From: a virus
Virus record (IMG/VR): IMGVR_UViG_3300009034_000013
Span: 1 to 64,000 of that record
Length of the DNA: 64,000 nucleotides
Direction: 5' to 3' (one strand)
The notes under the pieces are model-generated. The model worked only from the letters and a program-made list of their open reading frames with translations. It was not told where the DNA came from and made no database searches. Of this stretch, positions 50,118 through 58,846 are shown piece by piece. Position 1 is the stretch's first letter; each line of letters begins with the position of its first letter. Both the position numbers and the translations under genes were made by a program.

Positions 50118-51163
50118 TACGATGTATAAAAATATTTAATTTCCAATCACATGAAAATACAAAATTAGAATTACATGAAAATGTAAATGCTATAATAGGT
50201 AATACTAATCAAGGTAAAACAGCTGTTATAAGATCCTTGCTTTGGCCTCTAACTAATAAACCAAGAGGAATTTCATTTATATCACACTGGGCAGATGAAA
50301 AGATGGATACATCTGTGGAAGTTGAAACTGATAAAGGAATAGTGATAAGAAAAAGAACAGAAAAATTTAATGGTTATATTATTAAAAGTAAAAAAGGAGA
50401 ACAAACATTTGAAGCGATAAGAGCGGATGTTCCAGATGAAGTAAAAAAAATAATAAATATAGATGAAGTTAATATTCAAAAACAACTTGATGCTCCTTTT
50501 TTATTATCTGAATCATCTGGAGAAGTTGCAAGATTTTTTAACAGAACTATTAAATTAGATTTGATTGATAAAATGTTGAGTTTGGTGGAACAGAAAAAAA
50601 GAAAAGAAAAAAATAATTTAAAAACAATTCAAAATAATTTAATAGAAATCGAAAAACAACTTGAAAATTTAACTTGGATTGATAAAGCTAAAGAATTAAT
50701 AGACAGAGTAAAAAATATTGAAAATAAAATAGATACTATAAAAGATAATTTTGAGAGTATATCTTTATTTATAAACAAATACAAAGAAAATAAAAAAATA
50801 GAGATTGCTATAAATATTGAATCTATTGAAAAATTAATAGAAAAATATGAGTTAATTGAAAAAAGGTATAATGATAAAGAAAAGGAAAATGATGATTTTT
50901 CTAATCAATTACGTAGGTATAAAATAAATAAAAATATTTTGGATAAGATAGGGGATTTGAGAAATGTTAAAGAATTATTTAAGAAGATAAATGAAATTGA
51001 AAAAAAGATTAAAATAATTGAGGATGAATATTCGAATGTACAATTAGAAATACAAAAATATGAAATGAATGAAAATAGAATAAGAAAAATGGAAAATGAA
51101 ATAAGAAAAATGGAAAATAAATTACCGAATAATTGTCCATTATGTGGTCAAAAGATAGAATGA
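50114..51163 (+). CDS. SbcC/Rad50-like ATPase, N-terminal half
   Basis: 349 aa, TTG start behind AAAAGGAG. IIGNTNQGKTAVIRSLLWPL (29-48) is Walker A of SMC-type ATPases; a coiled coil follows and the chain ends NCPLCGQKIE, the Rad50 zinc hook CxxC. There is no signature motif or Walker B here; these lie in a separate gene at 54500-55114. Together they would make a T4 gp46-like recombination ATPase. Confidence 0.8.
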   Translation: MIRCIKIFNFQSHENTKLELHENVNAIIGNTNQGKTAVIRSLLWPLTNKPRGISFISHWADEKMDTSVEVETDKGIVIRKRTEKFNGYIIKSKKGEQTFEAIRADVPDEVKKIINIDEVNIQKQLDAPFLLSESSGEVARFFNRTIKLDLIDKMLSLVEQKKRKEKNNLKTIQNNLIEIEKQLENLTWIDKAKELIDRVKNIENKIDTIKDNFESISLFINKYKENKKIEIAINIESIEKLIEKYELIEKRYNDKEKENDDFSNQLRRYKINKNILDKIGDLRNVKELFKKINEIEKKIKIIEDEYSNVQLEIQKYEMNENRIRKMENEIRKMENKLPNNCPLCGQKIE

Positions 51164-51172
51164 GGAAAGAAA

Positions 51173-51622
51173 ATGATTGATAATAGAGACGAAAAGTATA
51201 TAGGTTTAATTTATGCATATTTTTATAAGATGACAGGAAAAGAAATTGCAAATATTTTGGATAAAAAACATGTATATAAAGAAGAGGATTTACCTCGTTA
51301 TTCTTTTAATGATAGAAAAGAAATTGTTCGTTCTGATTGTTGGTTCCAATTTGTAGAGCCAGATAAAAAAACATATATACTTTTTGATATTGTCACATGT
51401 GATTACACCTTTCAGGATAATTTATTTGATTATTTTGATGATTATTTTATAAGTGAGAAAAATAAAATTGATCAAGATAATATAATAATAAATGAATGGA
51501 ATACAAGAAAAATACCATATCCTACATATTTTAAAATTACATTAAGATGGAATTATGATTATTGGGGAGAATACGATGATAGTATTGAGATAGTTTTATG
51601 GAAAGGATTAGAAAATGAATAA
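51173..51622 (+). CDS. hypothetical protein, 149 aa
   Basis: AGGAAAG upstream. Aromatic and acidic (DCWFQFVEPDKKTYILFDIV; LRWNYDYWGEYDD). Lies between the two halves of the SbcC-like gene. Not recognised. Confidence 0.5.
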   Translation: MIDNRDEKYIGLIYAYFYKMTGKEIANILDKKHVYKEEDLPRYSFNDRKEIVRSDCWFQFVEPDKKTYILFDIVTCDYTFQDNLFDYFDDYFISEKNKIDQDNIIINEWNTRKIPYPTYFKITLRWNYDYWGEYDDSIEIVLWKGLENE

Positions 51623-51917
51623 GATTAAAAATTATTTTGAAAAATTAAGATTTGATAAAACAAGTCATTTAGGATTGGGTGATATACGATTAACTATGGG
51701 GCAACAAGAAGATATTTTATCAATTATAAAAGATGAAAATAAAGTTAATTTTTTGAAAGAATTAAAATTATTATTAGATAAATATAATGTAAGAATCTGT
51801 GTGTATGATAAATATGATGGAGAAGAAAGAATGTGTGGAAATGAAATATGTTTTGTTAGTAGTGATTATACTATTGATATTGATGAACGGCATATGTTTG
51901 ATGGAATAAAGGATTAA
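51615..51917 (+). CDS. hypothetical protein, 100 aa
   Basis: AAAGGA upstream, 8-nt overlap. KTSHLGLGDIRLTMGQQEDIL and a beta-rich C-terminus (EICFVSSDYTIDIDERH). Not recognised. Confidence 0.45.
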   Translation: MNKIKNYFEKLRFDKTSHLGLGDIRLTMGQQEDILSIIKDENKVNFLKELKLLLDKYNVRICVYDKYDGEERMCGNEICFVSSDYTIDIDERHMFDGIKD

Positions 51918-51920
51918 ATA

Positions 51921-52340
51921 ATGAATAATAAATTTATTGTTACAAGTGATTGGCACTTACGGTATGATAAACCAAGATGCCGATTGGATGAAGATTGGAT
52001 TGAAACACAAAGAAAAACTATTCAATTTGTATATGATGAAGCTATTAAAAGAAGCGCAGATATAATTATTTGTGGGGATCTTTTTCATGAACCTAAACCT
52101 AGAAATCCACAAGAATTAGAAATAATGATTATTAAAGCTGCAAAAGAATTTTATGAAAAAACTAATAAATACACATATATAATAATAGGTAATCATTCTT
52201 TATTATATCATAATATTAAAAACAAAGATAAAGGAAGTATAGGTGTTATTTTAGCATCTGGTTATTTTAAGTTATTATCACAAAACGGTATTAAAATAAA
52301 TGATGTAAAAATAAAAGGATATAGTTATGGAGAATGTTAA
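51921..52340 (+). CDS. SbcD/Mre11-like nuclease, N-terminal part
   Basis: 139 aa. VTSDWHL (D-x-H, residues 7-13), IIICGDLFHE (GD-x-x-H/D) and IIIGNHS (GNH) are metallophosphoesterase motifs I-III of Mre11/SbcD/gp47. The chain stops at GYSYGEC, where an HNH gene begins; the C-terminal part continues at 52826. Either two subunits assemble or the gene is broken. Confidence 0.75.
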   Translation: MNNKFIVTSDWHLRYDKPRCRLDEDWIETQRKTIQFVYDEAIKRSADIIICGDLFHEPKPRNPQELEIMIIKAAKEFYEKTNKYTYIIIGNHSLLYHNIKNKDKGSIGVILASGYFKLLSQNGIKINDVKIKGYSYGEC

Positions 52341-52851
52341 AGAGATATGGAAAGATATTCCAGGATATAAAGGAATATATCAAGTATCTAATTTTGGAAG
52401 AGTAAAAAGTTTAAAAAGAAAATTATGGAATGGATCCGGTTATTTTTATTGTAAAGAAAGAATATTAAAGAGTAGTGAAACAAAAAAAGGATATGTTTAT
52501 TATTATTTAAGAAATAAGAGGAAAAAAAGAAAAAGTGAATTCAGTCATAGATTAGTTATGTATGCTTTTGTAGGAAAAAATACAAGTAAAAAAATTGTAG
52601 TAAATCATATTGATGGAAACAAAAGGAATAATTGTATAGATAATTTAGAATATATTACATATAAACAAAATAATAGACATGCTTGGGATATAGGATTATA
52701 TAATGATGAAACAAGAAAGAAATTATCTGAAATAAGTAAAAATAAAAAAGTATCTAAAGAAACGAAAAAGAAAATGTCTGAATCAGGTAAAATTGCTTGG
52801 ATAAAAAGAAAGGAAAGAATGTTAAATGAAAGAAACAGTTGTATTGCATAA
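52327..52851 (+). CDS. HNH homing endonuclease inside the SbcD gene
   Basis: 174 aa. IWKDIPGYKGIYQVSNFGRVKSL is a NUMOD4 motif; FSHRLVMYAFVG and VVNHIDGNKRNNCIDNLEYIT form the HNH core; KISEISKNKKVSKETKKKMS-like NUMOD3 repeats end it. It overlaps both SbcD parts by 14 and 26 nt, so it splits the host gene exactly. Typical of phage mobile endonucleases. Confidence 0.85.
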   Translation: MENVKEIWKDIPGYKGIYQVSNFGRVKSLKRKLWNGSGYFYCKERILKSSETKKGYVYYYLRNKRKKRKSEFSHRLVMYAFVGKNTSKKIVVNHIDGNKRNNCIDNLEYITYKQNNRHAWDIGLYNDETRKKLSEISKNKKVSKETKKKMSESGKIAWIKRKERMLNERNSCIA

Positions 52852-53311
52852 AATGATTTTTAAAAATGAAGTTCCTCCTTTTATAGATGGTTTTACAGCA
52901 AAAGAAATGTTAGAACGATTTCCAATAGCAAAATATATTTGTACTGGAGATAATCATCATGGGTTTATTTATGAGGATAATTATAGATATGTGATAAATC
53001 CAGGATGTTTGATTAGACAAACTGCTGATTTAAAAGATTATCAACCTTTTATTGTTTATTTGGATATGGAAAAAGAAATTGTAAAAAAAATATTTGTTCC
53101 TGATGATTGTGATATAGTAGATGATGAATATTTGAAAGATGAAGAAAAAAGAAATGATAGAATTGAGGCTTTTGTTGATTCGATTAAGAAAGGTAAAAAT
53201 GTTAGTTTGTCTTTTGAAGATAATTTGAGAAAAGCGGTGCTGAAAAATAAAAAAGAGATAGGAAAAGGAGTAATTGATATAATTCAAGAGATTATGGAGG
53301 AAGTGAGATAA
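52826..53311 (+). CDS. SbcD/Mre11-like nuclease, C-terminal part
   Basis: 161 aa. VVLHKMIFKNEVPPFIDGFTAKEML, YICTGDNHHGFIYED and YVINPGCLIRQTADLKDYQP supply the remaining SbcD motifs, including GDNHHG (motif V). Its ATG lies inside the HNH gene, with a possible site AGGAAAG. The capping region follows. Confidence 0.75.
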   Translation: MKETVVLHKMIFKNEVPPFIDGFTAKEMLERFPIAKYICTGDNHHGFIYEDNYRYVINPGCLIRQTADLKDYQPFIVYLDMEKEIVKKIFVPDDCDIVDDEYLKDEEKRNDRIEAFVDSIKKGKNVSLSFEDNLRKAVLKNKKEIGKGVIDIIQEIMEEVR

Positions 53312-53667
53312 TGAAAAAAGATTGTGATACTTGTATGCATAAATGTACTAATATATATCCTTGTCCTAAATGTGATAGTAATAATATAGAAATTTATTTT
53401 GAAAAAAATAATATTGTTATTATTAAATGTAAACACTGTAATATTCAATATAGACAGCAATATAAATATATAACTAAAGAAAAGCTTTTAGAGAAAATGA
53501 TAAATAAATGGAATAATAGAATAAATAATAAATATAAGGTTATGTGGGAAATAATGAAAGATAAAATGACAAAAAGTTATTATGTTTCTCATTTTGAAAT
53601 TATAAAAGTAATACAAGATATAGAGAGAGAATATAATAAAAATTATGATAAAGAGGAAATAAAATGA
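53311..53667 (+). CDS. Lar-like zinc-finger protein
   Basis: 118 aa. YPCPKCDSNNIEIYF, VIIKCKHCNIQYR and MINKWNNR follow the restriction-alleviation (Lar) pattern: CPxC, CxxC, then W-N-x-R. N-terminal CDTCMHKC adds a second pair. Lar of Rac prophage modulates type I restriction; here the role is only suggested. The C-terminal ~45 residues are extra and basic. Confidence 0.55.
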   Translation: MKKDCDTCMHKCTNIYPCPKCDSNNIEIYFEKNNIVIIKCKHCNIQYRQQYKYITKEKLLEKMINKWNNRINNKYKVMWEIMKDKMTKSYYVSHFEIIKVIQDIEREYNKNYDKEEIK

Positions 53668-53834
53668 CAAATCAACAAAAAGAAATTGTTAGAAATTATA
53701 TAACAGATATGATAAATAATTTTAGTTATTGTGATATTGATTGTATGATTGAAGATAATGGAGATATATTTACACCTCCGGACGCTGATTTGGTAGTGGA
53801 ATATTTGACTAAATTAAAAGTTGTGGAGAAATAA
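53664..53834 (+). CDS. hypothetical protein, 56 aa
   Basis: AGAGGAAAT upstream, ATGA overlap. Two Cys near the middle (YCDIDCM) and DGDIF-like acidic turns. Not recognised. Confidence 0.5.
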   Translation: MTNQQKEIVRNYITDMINNFSYCDIDCMIEDNGDIFTPPDADLVVEYLTKLKVVEK

Positions 53835-53835
53835 A

Positions 53836-54009
53836 ATGAGGAGAATAACAGCAAGAAAAATAAGAAAATTAGCGAATAAAATTAAATTGAAAGATAATAA
53901 AAATGAAATTCTTTATAAAGTATTAAAGAAGGGATATTATTCTATGAATAGAATAGAAAGAACAAAATATTTGAAAGGAGTAAAATTATATGACAACAAC
54001 AGAGTTTGA
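53836..54009 (+). CDS. basic hypothetical protein, 57 aa
   Basis: The ATG at 53836 follows GTGGAG; a TTG-type start at 53821 is in the previous gene. RRITARKIRKLANKIKLKDNK is strongly basic. Overlaps the next gene by 20 nt. Confidence 0.45.
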   Translation: MRRITARKIRKLANKIKLKDNKNEILYKVLKKGYYSMNRIERTKYLKGVKLYDNNRV

Positions 54010-54286
54010 AGATTTGAAAGATAAAATTGAAGATTTGAAAGAAAAGAAAGCAAAAGCAAAAGGAGTGATGGAGGAAATAGAAAAAAATTGGAATGAAAAA
54101 TATGGATTTTTTGATTTAGAATCAGCCGAAAAAAAAGAGCAGGAATTAAAAAATGAATTAAATAAACTTGAAAAAAAGAGAGATAATATAATGAAAAGGA
54201 TTGAAGATATAATGAAAGAAAAAGAATCTGATAAAGAATCTTCCAAAATGCATAAATGGGGTTTATTTGATTATAAAAAAACATAA
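53990..54286 (+). CDS. coiled-coil protein, 98 aa
   Basis: AAAGGAG upstream. Continuous heptads (FEDLKDKIEDLKEKKAKA; LKNELNKLEKKRDNIMKRI) except for a short turn near KYGFFDL. It could act with the SbcC coiled coil nearby, but that is a guess. Confidence 0.55.
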   Translation: MTTTEFEDLKDKIEDLKEKKAKAKGVMEEIEKNWNEKYGFFDLESAEKKEQELKNELNKLEKKRDNIMKRIEDIMKEKESDKESSKMHKWGLFDYKKT

Positions 54287-54345
54287 AATATATAAAAATC
54301 TATAATTATGGTAAAAATTGGATTGATCCTGAATTTATTGAAAAT

Positions 54346-54519
54346 ATGAAAATGACTATGCAAAAGGAAACAGAAAAAGAAACAGAAAAAGAAACAGAAA
54401 AAGGTAATATTTTAAGACATTTATTGTTTAAATCAAGAATTTTATTAAATATTGATTTTCCTGATAATAATTTTATACACGGAGTAATAGGAGGTTATTT
54501 TGTTGAAAACAATAAATAA
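54346..54519 (+). CDS. hypothetical protein with KETE repeat, 57 aa
   Basis: The frame is open from 54277; the first ATG is 54346 without a clear site, so the start is uncertain. Three perfect 12-nt repeats (GAAACAGAAAAA, about 54368-54403) encode KETE. The end NILRHLLFKSRILLNIDFP...VIGGYFVE looks conserved. Overlaps the next gene by 20 nt. Confidence 0.4.
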   Translation: MKMTMQKETEKETEKETEKGNILRHLLFKSRILLNIDFPDNNFIHGVIGGYFVENNK

Positions 54520-55114
54520 ATATTCAGACTTATTAAATAAACAAATAGGAAAAAGAGAATTATTACAAAAAGAAAAAAATAGTTATGATAATAAAATCAA
54601 ACTATTAGAAAGTAGAATAATTTCTATAGAAAAAGCTCAAATATTTATCCAAAAAGTAGCAAAAGAAACTCAGGAAAAATTAAGATATCACATTGAAGAT
54701 ATTGTTCAAATGGCGTTAGATGCTTGTAATCTTGAAGAGTATGAATTTCGAGTTAAATTTGAAATTAAAAGAGGAAAGACAGAAGCTGATTTAATTTATT
54801 TAAAGGATGATCAGCCGGTTAATCCTATAGATGCTACTGGTGGAGGTGTAGTTGATATTACTGCTTTTGCTTTGAGAATTGCTGCATGGTCATTGAGTAA
54901 AACAGATAATTTAATTATTTTTGATGAACCATTTAAACATATTTCAAAGAACTTAAGAAATCAAGCAGGAGAAATTTTAAATAAATTGAGTAAAAAATTG
55001 AATTTACAAATGATAATTGTAACACATGATGAAGAAATTATGAATAATTCAGATAAGATTTTTAGAGTGAAATTGGAGAAAGAAAATGGATATCTTAAAA
55101 GTAAAACATCTTAA
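54500..55114 (+). CDS. SbcC/Rad50-like ATPase, C-terminal half
   Basis: 204 aa, TTG start behind AGGAGG. A coiled-coil arm (1-65) is followed by ATGGGVVDITAFALRI, the ABC signature region, and NLIIFDEPFKHIS, Walker B with the catalytic Glu, then IIVTHDEE, the switch His. It lacks Walker A. With the N-terminal half at 50114 it would form one composite ATPase. Confidence 0.8.
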   Translation: MLKTINKYSDLLNKQIGKRELLQKEKNSYDNKIKLLESRIISIEKAQIFIQKVAKETQEKLRYHIEDIVQMALDACNLEEYEFRVKFEIKRGKTEADLIYLKDDQPVNPIDATGGGVVDITAFALRIAAWSLSKTDNLIIFDEPFKHISKNLRNQAGEILNKLSKKLNLQMIIVTHDEEIMNNSDKIFRVKLEKENGYLKSKTS

Positions 55115-55121
55115 AAAATAC

Positions 55122-55150
55122 TTTACTTTTTTTGATATATAAAATATAAT
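55122..55150 (+). promoter_or_regulatory. promoter before the second lipoprotein gene
   Basis: TTTACT (55122-55127), 17-nt spacer, TATAAT (55145-55150). The clearest example of the TTTACTTTT promoter type in the window. AAGGAGG of the next gene follows. Confidence 0.75.
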
Positions 55151-55168
55151 AAATTAAGGAGGAAAAAT

Positions 55169-55465
55169 ATGAAAAATAAATTTTTTAAATTAAGTATTAT
55201 TATTTTGGTATTAATGGGAATAATAATTATAGGTTGTAGTGAAATGGAACAAGAAATGCGAGAAAAAGACAGAATAGCAAGAATTGAAGGACTTTTAAGA
55301 AAAGTTGAAATTTTTGATAAAGGAATTCTTGTAAAAGAATATCAGGGAAAAATGAATATTGAAACAGGAGCAGCGGATAACTTGTGTAGAATTATTATAA
55401 ATACAGGAGATAGGTTTAAAAAAATTATGGTAAAAGCTGATTGTATTATTATTGAGGAATTATAA
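55169..55465 (+). CDS. small putative lipoprotein
   Basis: 98 aa, AAGGAGG upstream. Signal segment FKLSIIILVLMGIIIIGC with the lipobox IIGC, then EMEQEMREKD. The mature domain (KVEIFDKGILVKEYQGKM, ICRIIINTGDRFKKI) is beta-rich. It has its own promoter, as expected for an early surface-exclusion or moron gene; that role is inference. Confidence 0.7.
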   Translation: MKNKFFKLSIIILVLMGIIIIGCSEMEQEMREKDRIARIEGLLRKVEIFDKGILVKEYQGKMNIETGAADNLCRIIINTGDRFKKIMVKADCIIIEEL

Positions 55466-55487
55466 ATAAATTTTCAAGGAGTATATT

Positions 55488-56102
55488 TTGAAATATAATA
55501 AATCAAGAATATTTAAAAGAGCATGGAAATATAAAAAGTCAAAAAATGTGGGTATGAATTATGCTCTTAAAAGATCCTGGAGAATAGAAAAAAATACAAG
55601 AAAGGGAACAGATTTAAAAGATTATAAAAATATGATAAGAAAAGTATCTTTTTATTTTTCGAATAAATATAAAGTAGAATATGAAGATGTTGAAGCTCAA
55701 GCATATTTGATTTTTTGTGAAACATTAGAAAAATATGATAATACTAAATCATCATTTTCTACTTATTTATATACAAGATTGAATGGTTATTTAAATTTAT
55801 ATTTAAAAAAGAATATAAATAATGATTATGAATATATAGATGAAGGGAAAGATAAAATATTTGATAAATTTTGTAAGATTTTAGAGTTTTATGATCAAAT
55901 AAATACAGAGTTATCAGAAGATGTAAAAAAGGTATTAGATTATATTTTAAATAACCAAAGAAGAAAAAAAGCAAGTAAATATTCAACAATAAATTATTTT
56001 ACAGAAAAATATAATTGGACTCAATCAAGAGTAATAAGAGCATGGGAAAAGATAAAAATATGGTGGTCTGAAAATAGGAAAGAATATTGTTATGATTTTT
56101 AA
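55488..56102 (+). CDS. sigma-70-like factor
   Basis: 204 aa, TTG start with AAGGAG upstream. The N-terminal ~35 residues are basic (RIFKRAWKYKKSKNVGMNYALKRSW, in parts). VEYEDVEAQAYLIFCETLEKYD and SSFSTYLYTRLNGYLNLYL match sigma region 2. The C-terminal end (NWTQSRVIRAWEKIKIWW) may be region 4. It could direct middle or late transcription. Confidence 0.65.
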   Translation: MKYNKSRIFKRAWKYKKSKNVGMNYALKRSWRIEKNTRKGTDLKDYKNMIRKVSFYFSNKYKVEYEDVEAQAYLIFCETLEKYDNTKSSFSTYLYTRLNGYLNLYLKKNINNDYEYIDEGKDKIFDKFCKILEFYDQINTELSEDVKKVLDYILNNQRRKKASKYSTINYFTEKYNWTQSRVIRAWEKIKIWWSENRKEYCYDF

Positions 56103-56979
56103 TGTAGCTGAATTTTTAACAGATTATGGAATTCAATATTGGACGGAAGGAAATAATGTACAGAGAGGATGGATTAATATTAGATGTCCGAGTTGTGGAG
56201 ATGATAGTAATCATGGCGGGTTTAATTTAGCTAAAGGATATTATAATTGTTGGATGTGCGGTCATAAAGAATTGGAGAGTATAGTATGCTTATTAGCGGG
56301 TGTTTCTTATATAGAGGCCCAAGATATTATTAGAGAATATTCTGGAAGAAATAGTTTACTAAAATTATTAAATAAAAAAGAAAATAAAAAACAAGTTGAT
56401 AAAATCGAATTGCCTGGTGATGAATTACAAGAAATACATAAAAAATATTTAAGAAAGAGAAATTTTAATCCAAATCATTTAATAAATAAATACAAAATAA
56501 AAGGAACTGGAATTATTGGTTATTGGAAATATAGAATTATTATTCCTATAATATATAAAAATAAAATTGTTTCGTTTCAGGGAAGAGATATAACAGATAA
56601 GCAAAAAAATAGATATATTACATTATCTAAAGATGAAAGTATAATAAATCCTAAAACTATATTATATAATCTTGATAATTGTAAACGTGATATTATTGGT
56701 GTAGTTGAAGGTGTGTTTGATGTATGGCGTTTTGGAAGTAATTTTGCAGCGACACTTGGAACAATTATTAAAAAAGAACAATTAAGGTTGTTAAAAAATT
56801 ATAAGAAGGTGTTTTTTTTATTTGATCCAGAATCAGAAGCTTTGAAGAAAGCAGAGAAAGCAGCTATTTGGTTAAATCAGTATAAAGTTGAAGTTGAGAT
56901 AATTGAATTAGACAATTGTGATCCTGGAGATTTTAGTTTTAATGAAGCAAAAGAAATGAAAAAAGAGATTGGAATATGA
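56092..56979 (+). CDS. DnaG-like primase
   Basis: 295 aa. A CHC2-type zinc finger (NIRCPSCGDDSNHGGFNL, YYNCWMCGHKE) is followed by a Toprim domain with VVEGVFDVWRFGSNFAATLG and VFFLFDPESEALKKAEKAA. FQGRDITDKQKNRYITL links them. No helicase domain, so it is a stand-alone primase working with the DnaB-like helicase at the window's end. Confidence 0.85.
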   Translation: MIFNVAEFLTDYGIQYWTEGNNVQRGWINIRCPSCGDDSNHGGFNLAKGYYNCWMCGHKELESIVCLLAGVSYIEAQDIIREYSGRNSLLKLLNKKENKKQVDKIELPGDELQEIHKKYLRKRNFNPNHLINKYKIKGTGIIGYWKYRIIIPIIYKNKIVSFQGRDITDKQKNRYITLSKDESIINPKTILYNLDNCKRDIIGVVEGVFDVWRFGSNFAATLGTIIKKEQLRLLKNYKKVFFLFDPESEALKKAEKAAIWLNQYKVEVEIIELDNCDPGDFSFNEAKEMKKEIGI

Positions 56980-56992
56980 AAGAGGTAAAATA

Positions 56993-57214
56993 ATGTTAAT
57001 TATAATTTTATTGTTGATAATAGTTTGTGTATTAATTGGATTATCAATATATATGAAATATATAGGGAGTAATATTTGGGGAATACCTGTTATTTATGCT
57101 GTGTTATTTTTTGCATTGGTAATGTTCTTTTATAATAGATCTTATCATCTATCGAAATATTCAGATAAAACAACAGAGGAAATATTTTATACATCAGGAA
57201 TAAAGAATGAATAA
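56993..57214 (+). CDS. small membrane protein, 73 aa
   Basis: The ATG at 56993 follows AAGAGG; an ATG at 56969 lies in the primase gene. Two membrane segments (LIIILLLIIVCVLIGLSIYM; IPVIYAVLFFALVMFFY) and an acidic tail. Not recognised. Confidence 0.5.
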   Translation: MLIIILLLIIVCVLIGLSIYMKYIGSNIWGIPVIYAVLFFALVMFFYNRSYHLSKYSDKTTEEIFYTSGIKNE

Positions 57215-58823
57215 AATAGTTAAATATGAGAATAAAGAATTGAAAATAAAATTTAATTCTGAAGATAAAACAGAATTTTATAATATTCTTAATAATGTAA
57301 AAACATTATATGGCAGACAATTTCATTCTAATTCAAGAACATGGATAGCTCCTCCTACAAAAGAAAATATAGAATCACTTGCAAAATTTGGTTTTGATAT
57401 GGATGAATCTGTATTTATACTTTTTGAAAAGAAAAAAGAAAAAGATTTTTCTAAAATAAAATTGAAAAAAAAATTATCAAAAGAATTTTATCCTTTTCAA
57501 ATAGATGGCATAAAGTTTTTGGAAAGTAGAAAAGGTAATGGATTGATAGCTGATGCTATGGGTTTGGGAAAAACAATACAGGTATTAGGTTATTTTATAA
57601 TCCATCCAGAATTAAAACCCGTTTTAATAGTTTGTCCTGCTTCTGTAAAATTGAATTGGAAAAGAGAGATTGAAAAATGGACAGATTATAAAGATGAAGA
57701 TGTAAATATTTTATCAGGGAAAACTCCTTATAATACTACATTATCTTGTTTTTATATTATTAATTATGATATTTTAGACAGTTGGAAAGAAGTTTTAATT
57801 GAGAAAAAGTTTGCTATAATACTGTCTGATGAATGTCAATATATTTCTAATGGTCGATCTTTGAGGACAGAAGCATTTAAAAAAATAGCAAGGAAAGTGG
57901 ATAAAAGAATATTTCTGTCAGGTACACCAATAAGAAATAGTCCAAGAGAATTCTTTACAGTTCTGAATCTTTTAAATAAAAAATGTTTTCCTAATGAGTA
58001 TAAATATCTATATAGATTTTGCAATCCTAAATATAATGGTTTTGGCTGGCAGTTTAAAGGGGTAACAAATTGGAAAGAATTACATAATATTATTCAACCT
58101 CTTATGATTAGAAGAGAGAAAAAAGAAGTACTAAAGGATTTACCAGAAAAACGAAAAATAGTTGTACCACTTGAATGTTCAAAATTAGAATATGAAAAAT
58201 ATTTGGATGCTATTGAGAATATAAAGGAATGGGCAGGTGAGGATGAAAAGAAAAGTATAGTTGAAATAAAAAATAGAATGGAATTTATTTCTGGTCTTGC
58301 TTATGGAGCAAAAAGGAATTCAGTTATAAGTTGGATTAAAGATTATATTTCTACTGGAGAAAAATTAGTTGTATTTGGATATCACATTAAAGTATTAGAT
58401 GATATTGAAGCCGCTTTTTCAAAAGTGAAGACTGTTAGAATAGATGGTAGTGTAAAATCTGATGATAGACAAGGATTAGTTGATCAATTTCAAAATGATT
58501 CAGAAACAAAATTATTCATAGGACAGATAAAAGCAGCTGGAATTGGTATAACTTTGACAGCTGCTTCTGCTACTTGTTTTTTGGAATTTTCATGGACACC
58601 AGCAGATCATGAGCAAGCTGAGGATAGAGTTCATAGAATTGGGCAAAAGGCAGATTCGGTATCTGCTTATTATTTGATTGGGGAAGGGACTCTGGAAAAA
58701 GATATTGTAAAATTATTGCAAAGTAAACATGATACAATTAGTAAAGTGATAGATGGAAAGGAGAATGAAAATTTTTTTAAAAAGGATATTTTAATTGAAA
58801 TATTTAATGGTTTGAAATTATAA
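57207..58823 (+). CDS. SNF2-family helicase (SMARCAL1-like)
   Basis: 538 aa. Motif I DAMGLGKT, motif II SDECQY, motif III LSGTPIRNSP, motif V AAGIGITLTAAS and motif VI EQAEDRVHRIGQ are all present. The N-terminal ~85 residues (FHSNSRTWIAPPTKENIESL) match the HARP-like region of SMARCAL1-type annealing helicases. It would reshape forks or recombination intermediates. Confidence 0.9.
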   Translation: MNKIVKYENKELKIKFNSEDKTEFYNILNNVKTLYGRQFHSNSRTWIAPPTKENIESLAKFGFDMDESVFILFEKKKEKDFSKIKLKKKLSKEFYPFQIDGIKFLESRKGNGLIADAMGLGKTIQVLGYFIIHPELKPVLIVCPASVKLNWKREIEKWTDYKDEDVNILSGKTPYNTTLSCFYIINYDILDSWKEVLIEKKFAIILSDECQYISNGRSLRTEAFKKIARKVDKRIFLSGTPIRNSPREFFTVLNLLNKKCFPNEYKYLYRFCNPKYNGFGWQFKGVTNWKELHNIIQPLMIRREKKEVLKDLPEKRKIVVPLECSKLEYEKYLDAIENIKEWAGEDEKKSIVEIKNRMEFISGLAYGAKRNSVISWIKDYISTGEKLVVFGYHIKVLDDIEAAFSKVKTVRIDGSVKSDDRQGLVDQFQNDSETKLFIGQIKAAGIGITLTAASATCFLEFSWTPADHEQAEDRVHRIGQKADSVSAYYLIGEGTLEKDIVKLLQSKHDTISKVIDGKENENFFKKDILIEIFNGLKL

Positions 58824-58846
58824 TGTAAATAAGAATCTGATGAGTA

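Noticed and set aside
53937-54284. Minus-strand 115-aa hydrophobic frame
   Set aside because: Antisense to the coiled-coil gene at 53990; Lys/Glu-rich codons read backwards give Phe/Leu/Ser-rich shadows.
58837-58846. CTGATGAG before array A as a hammerhead core
   Set aside because: No stem II or GAAA follows in the required order.
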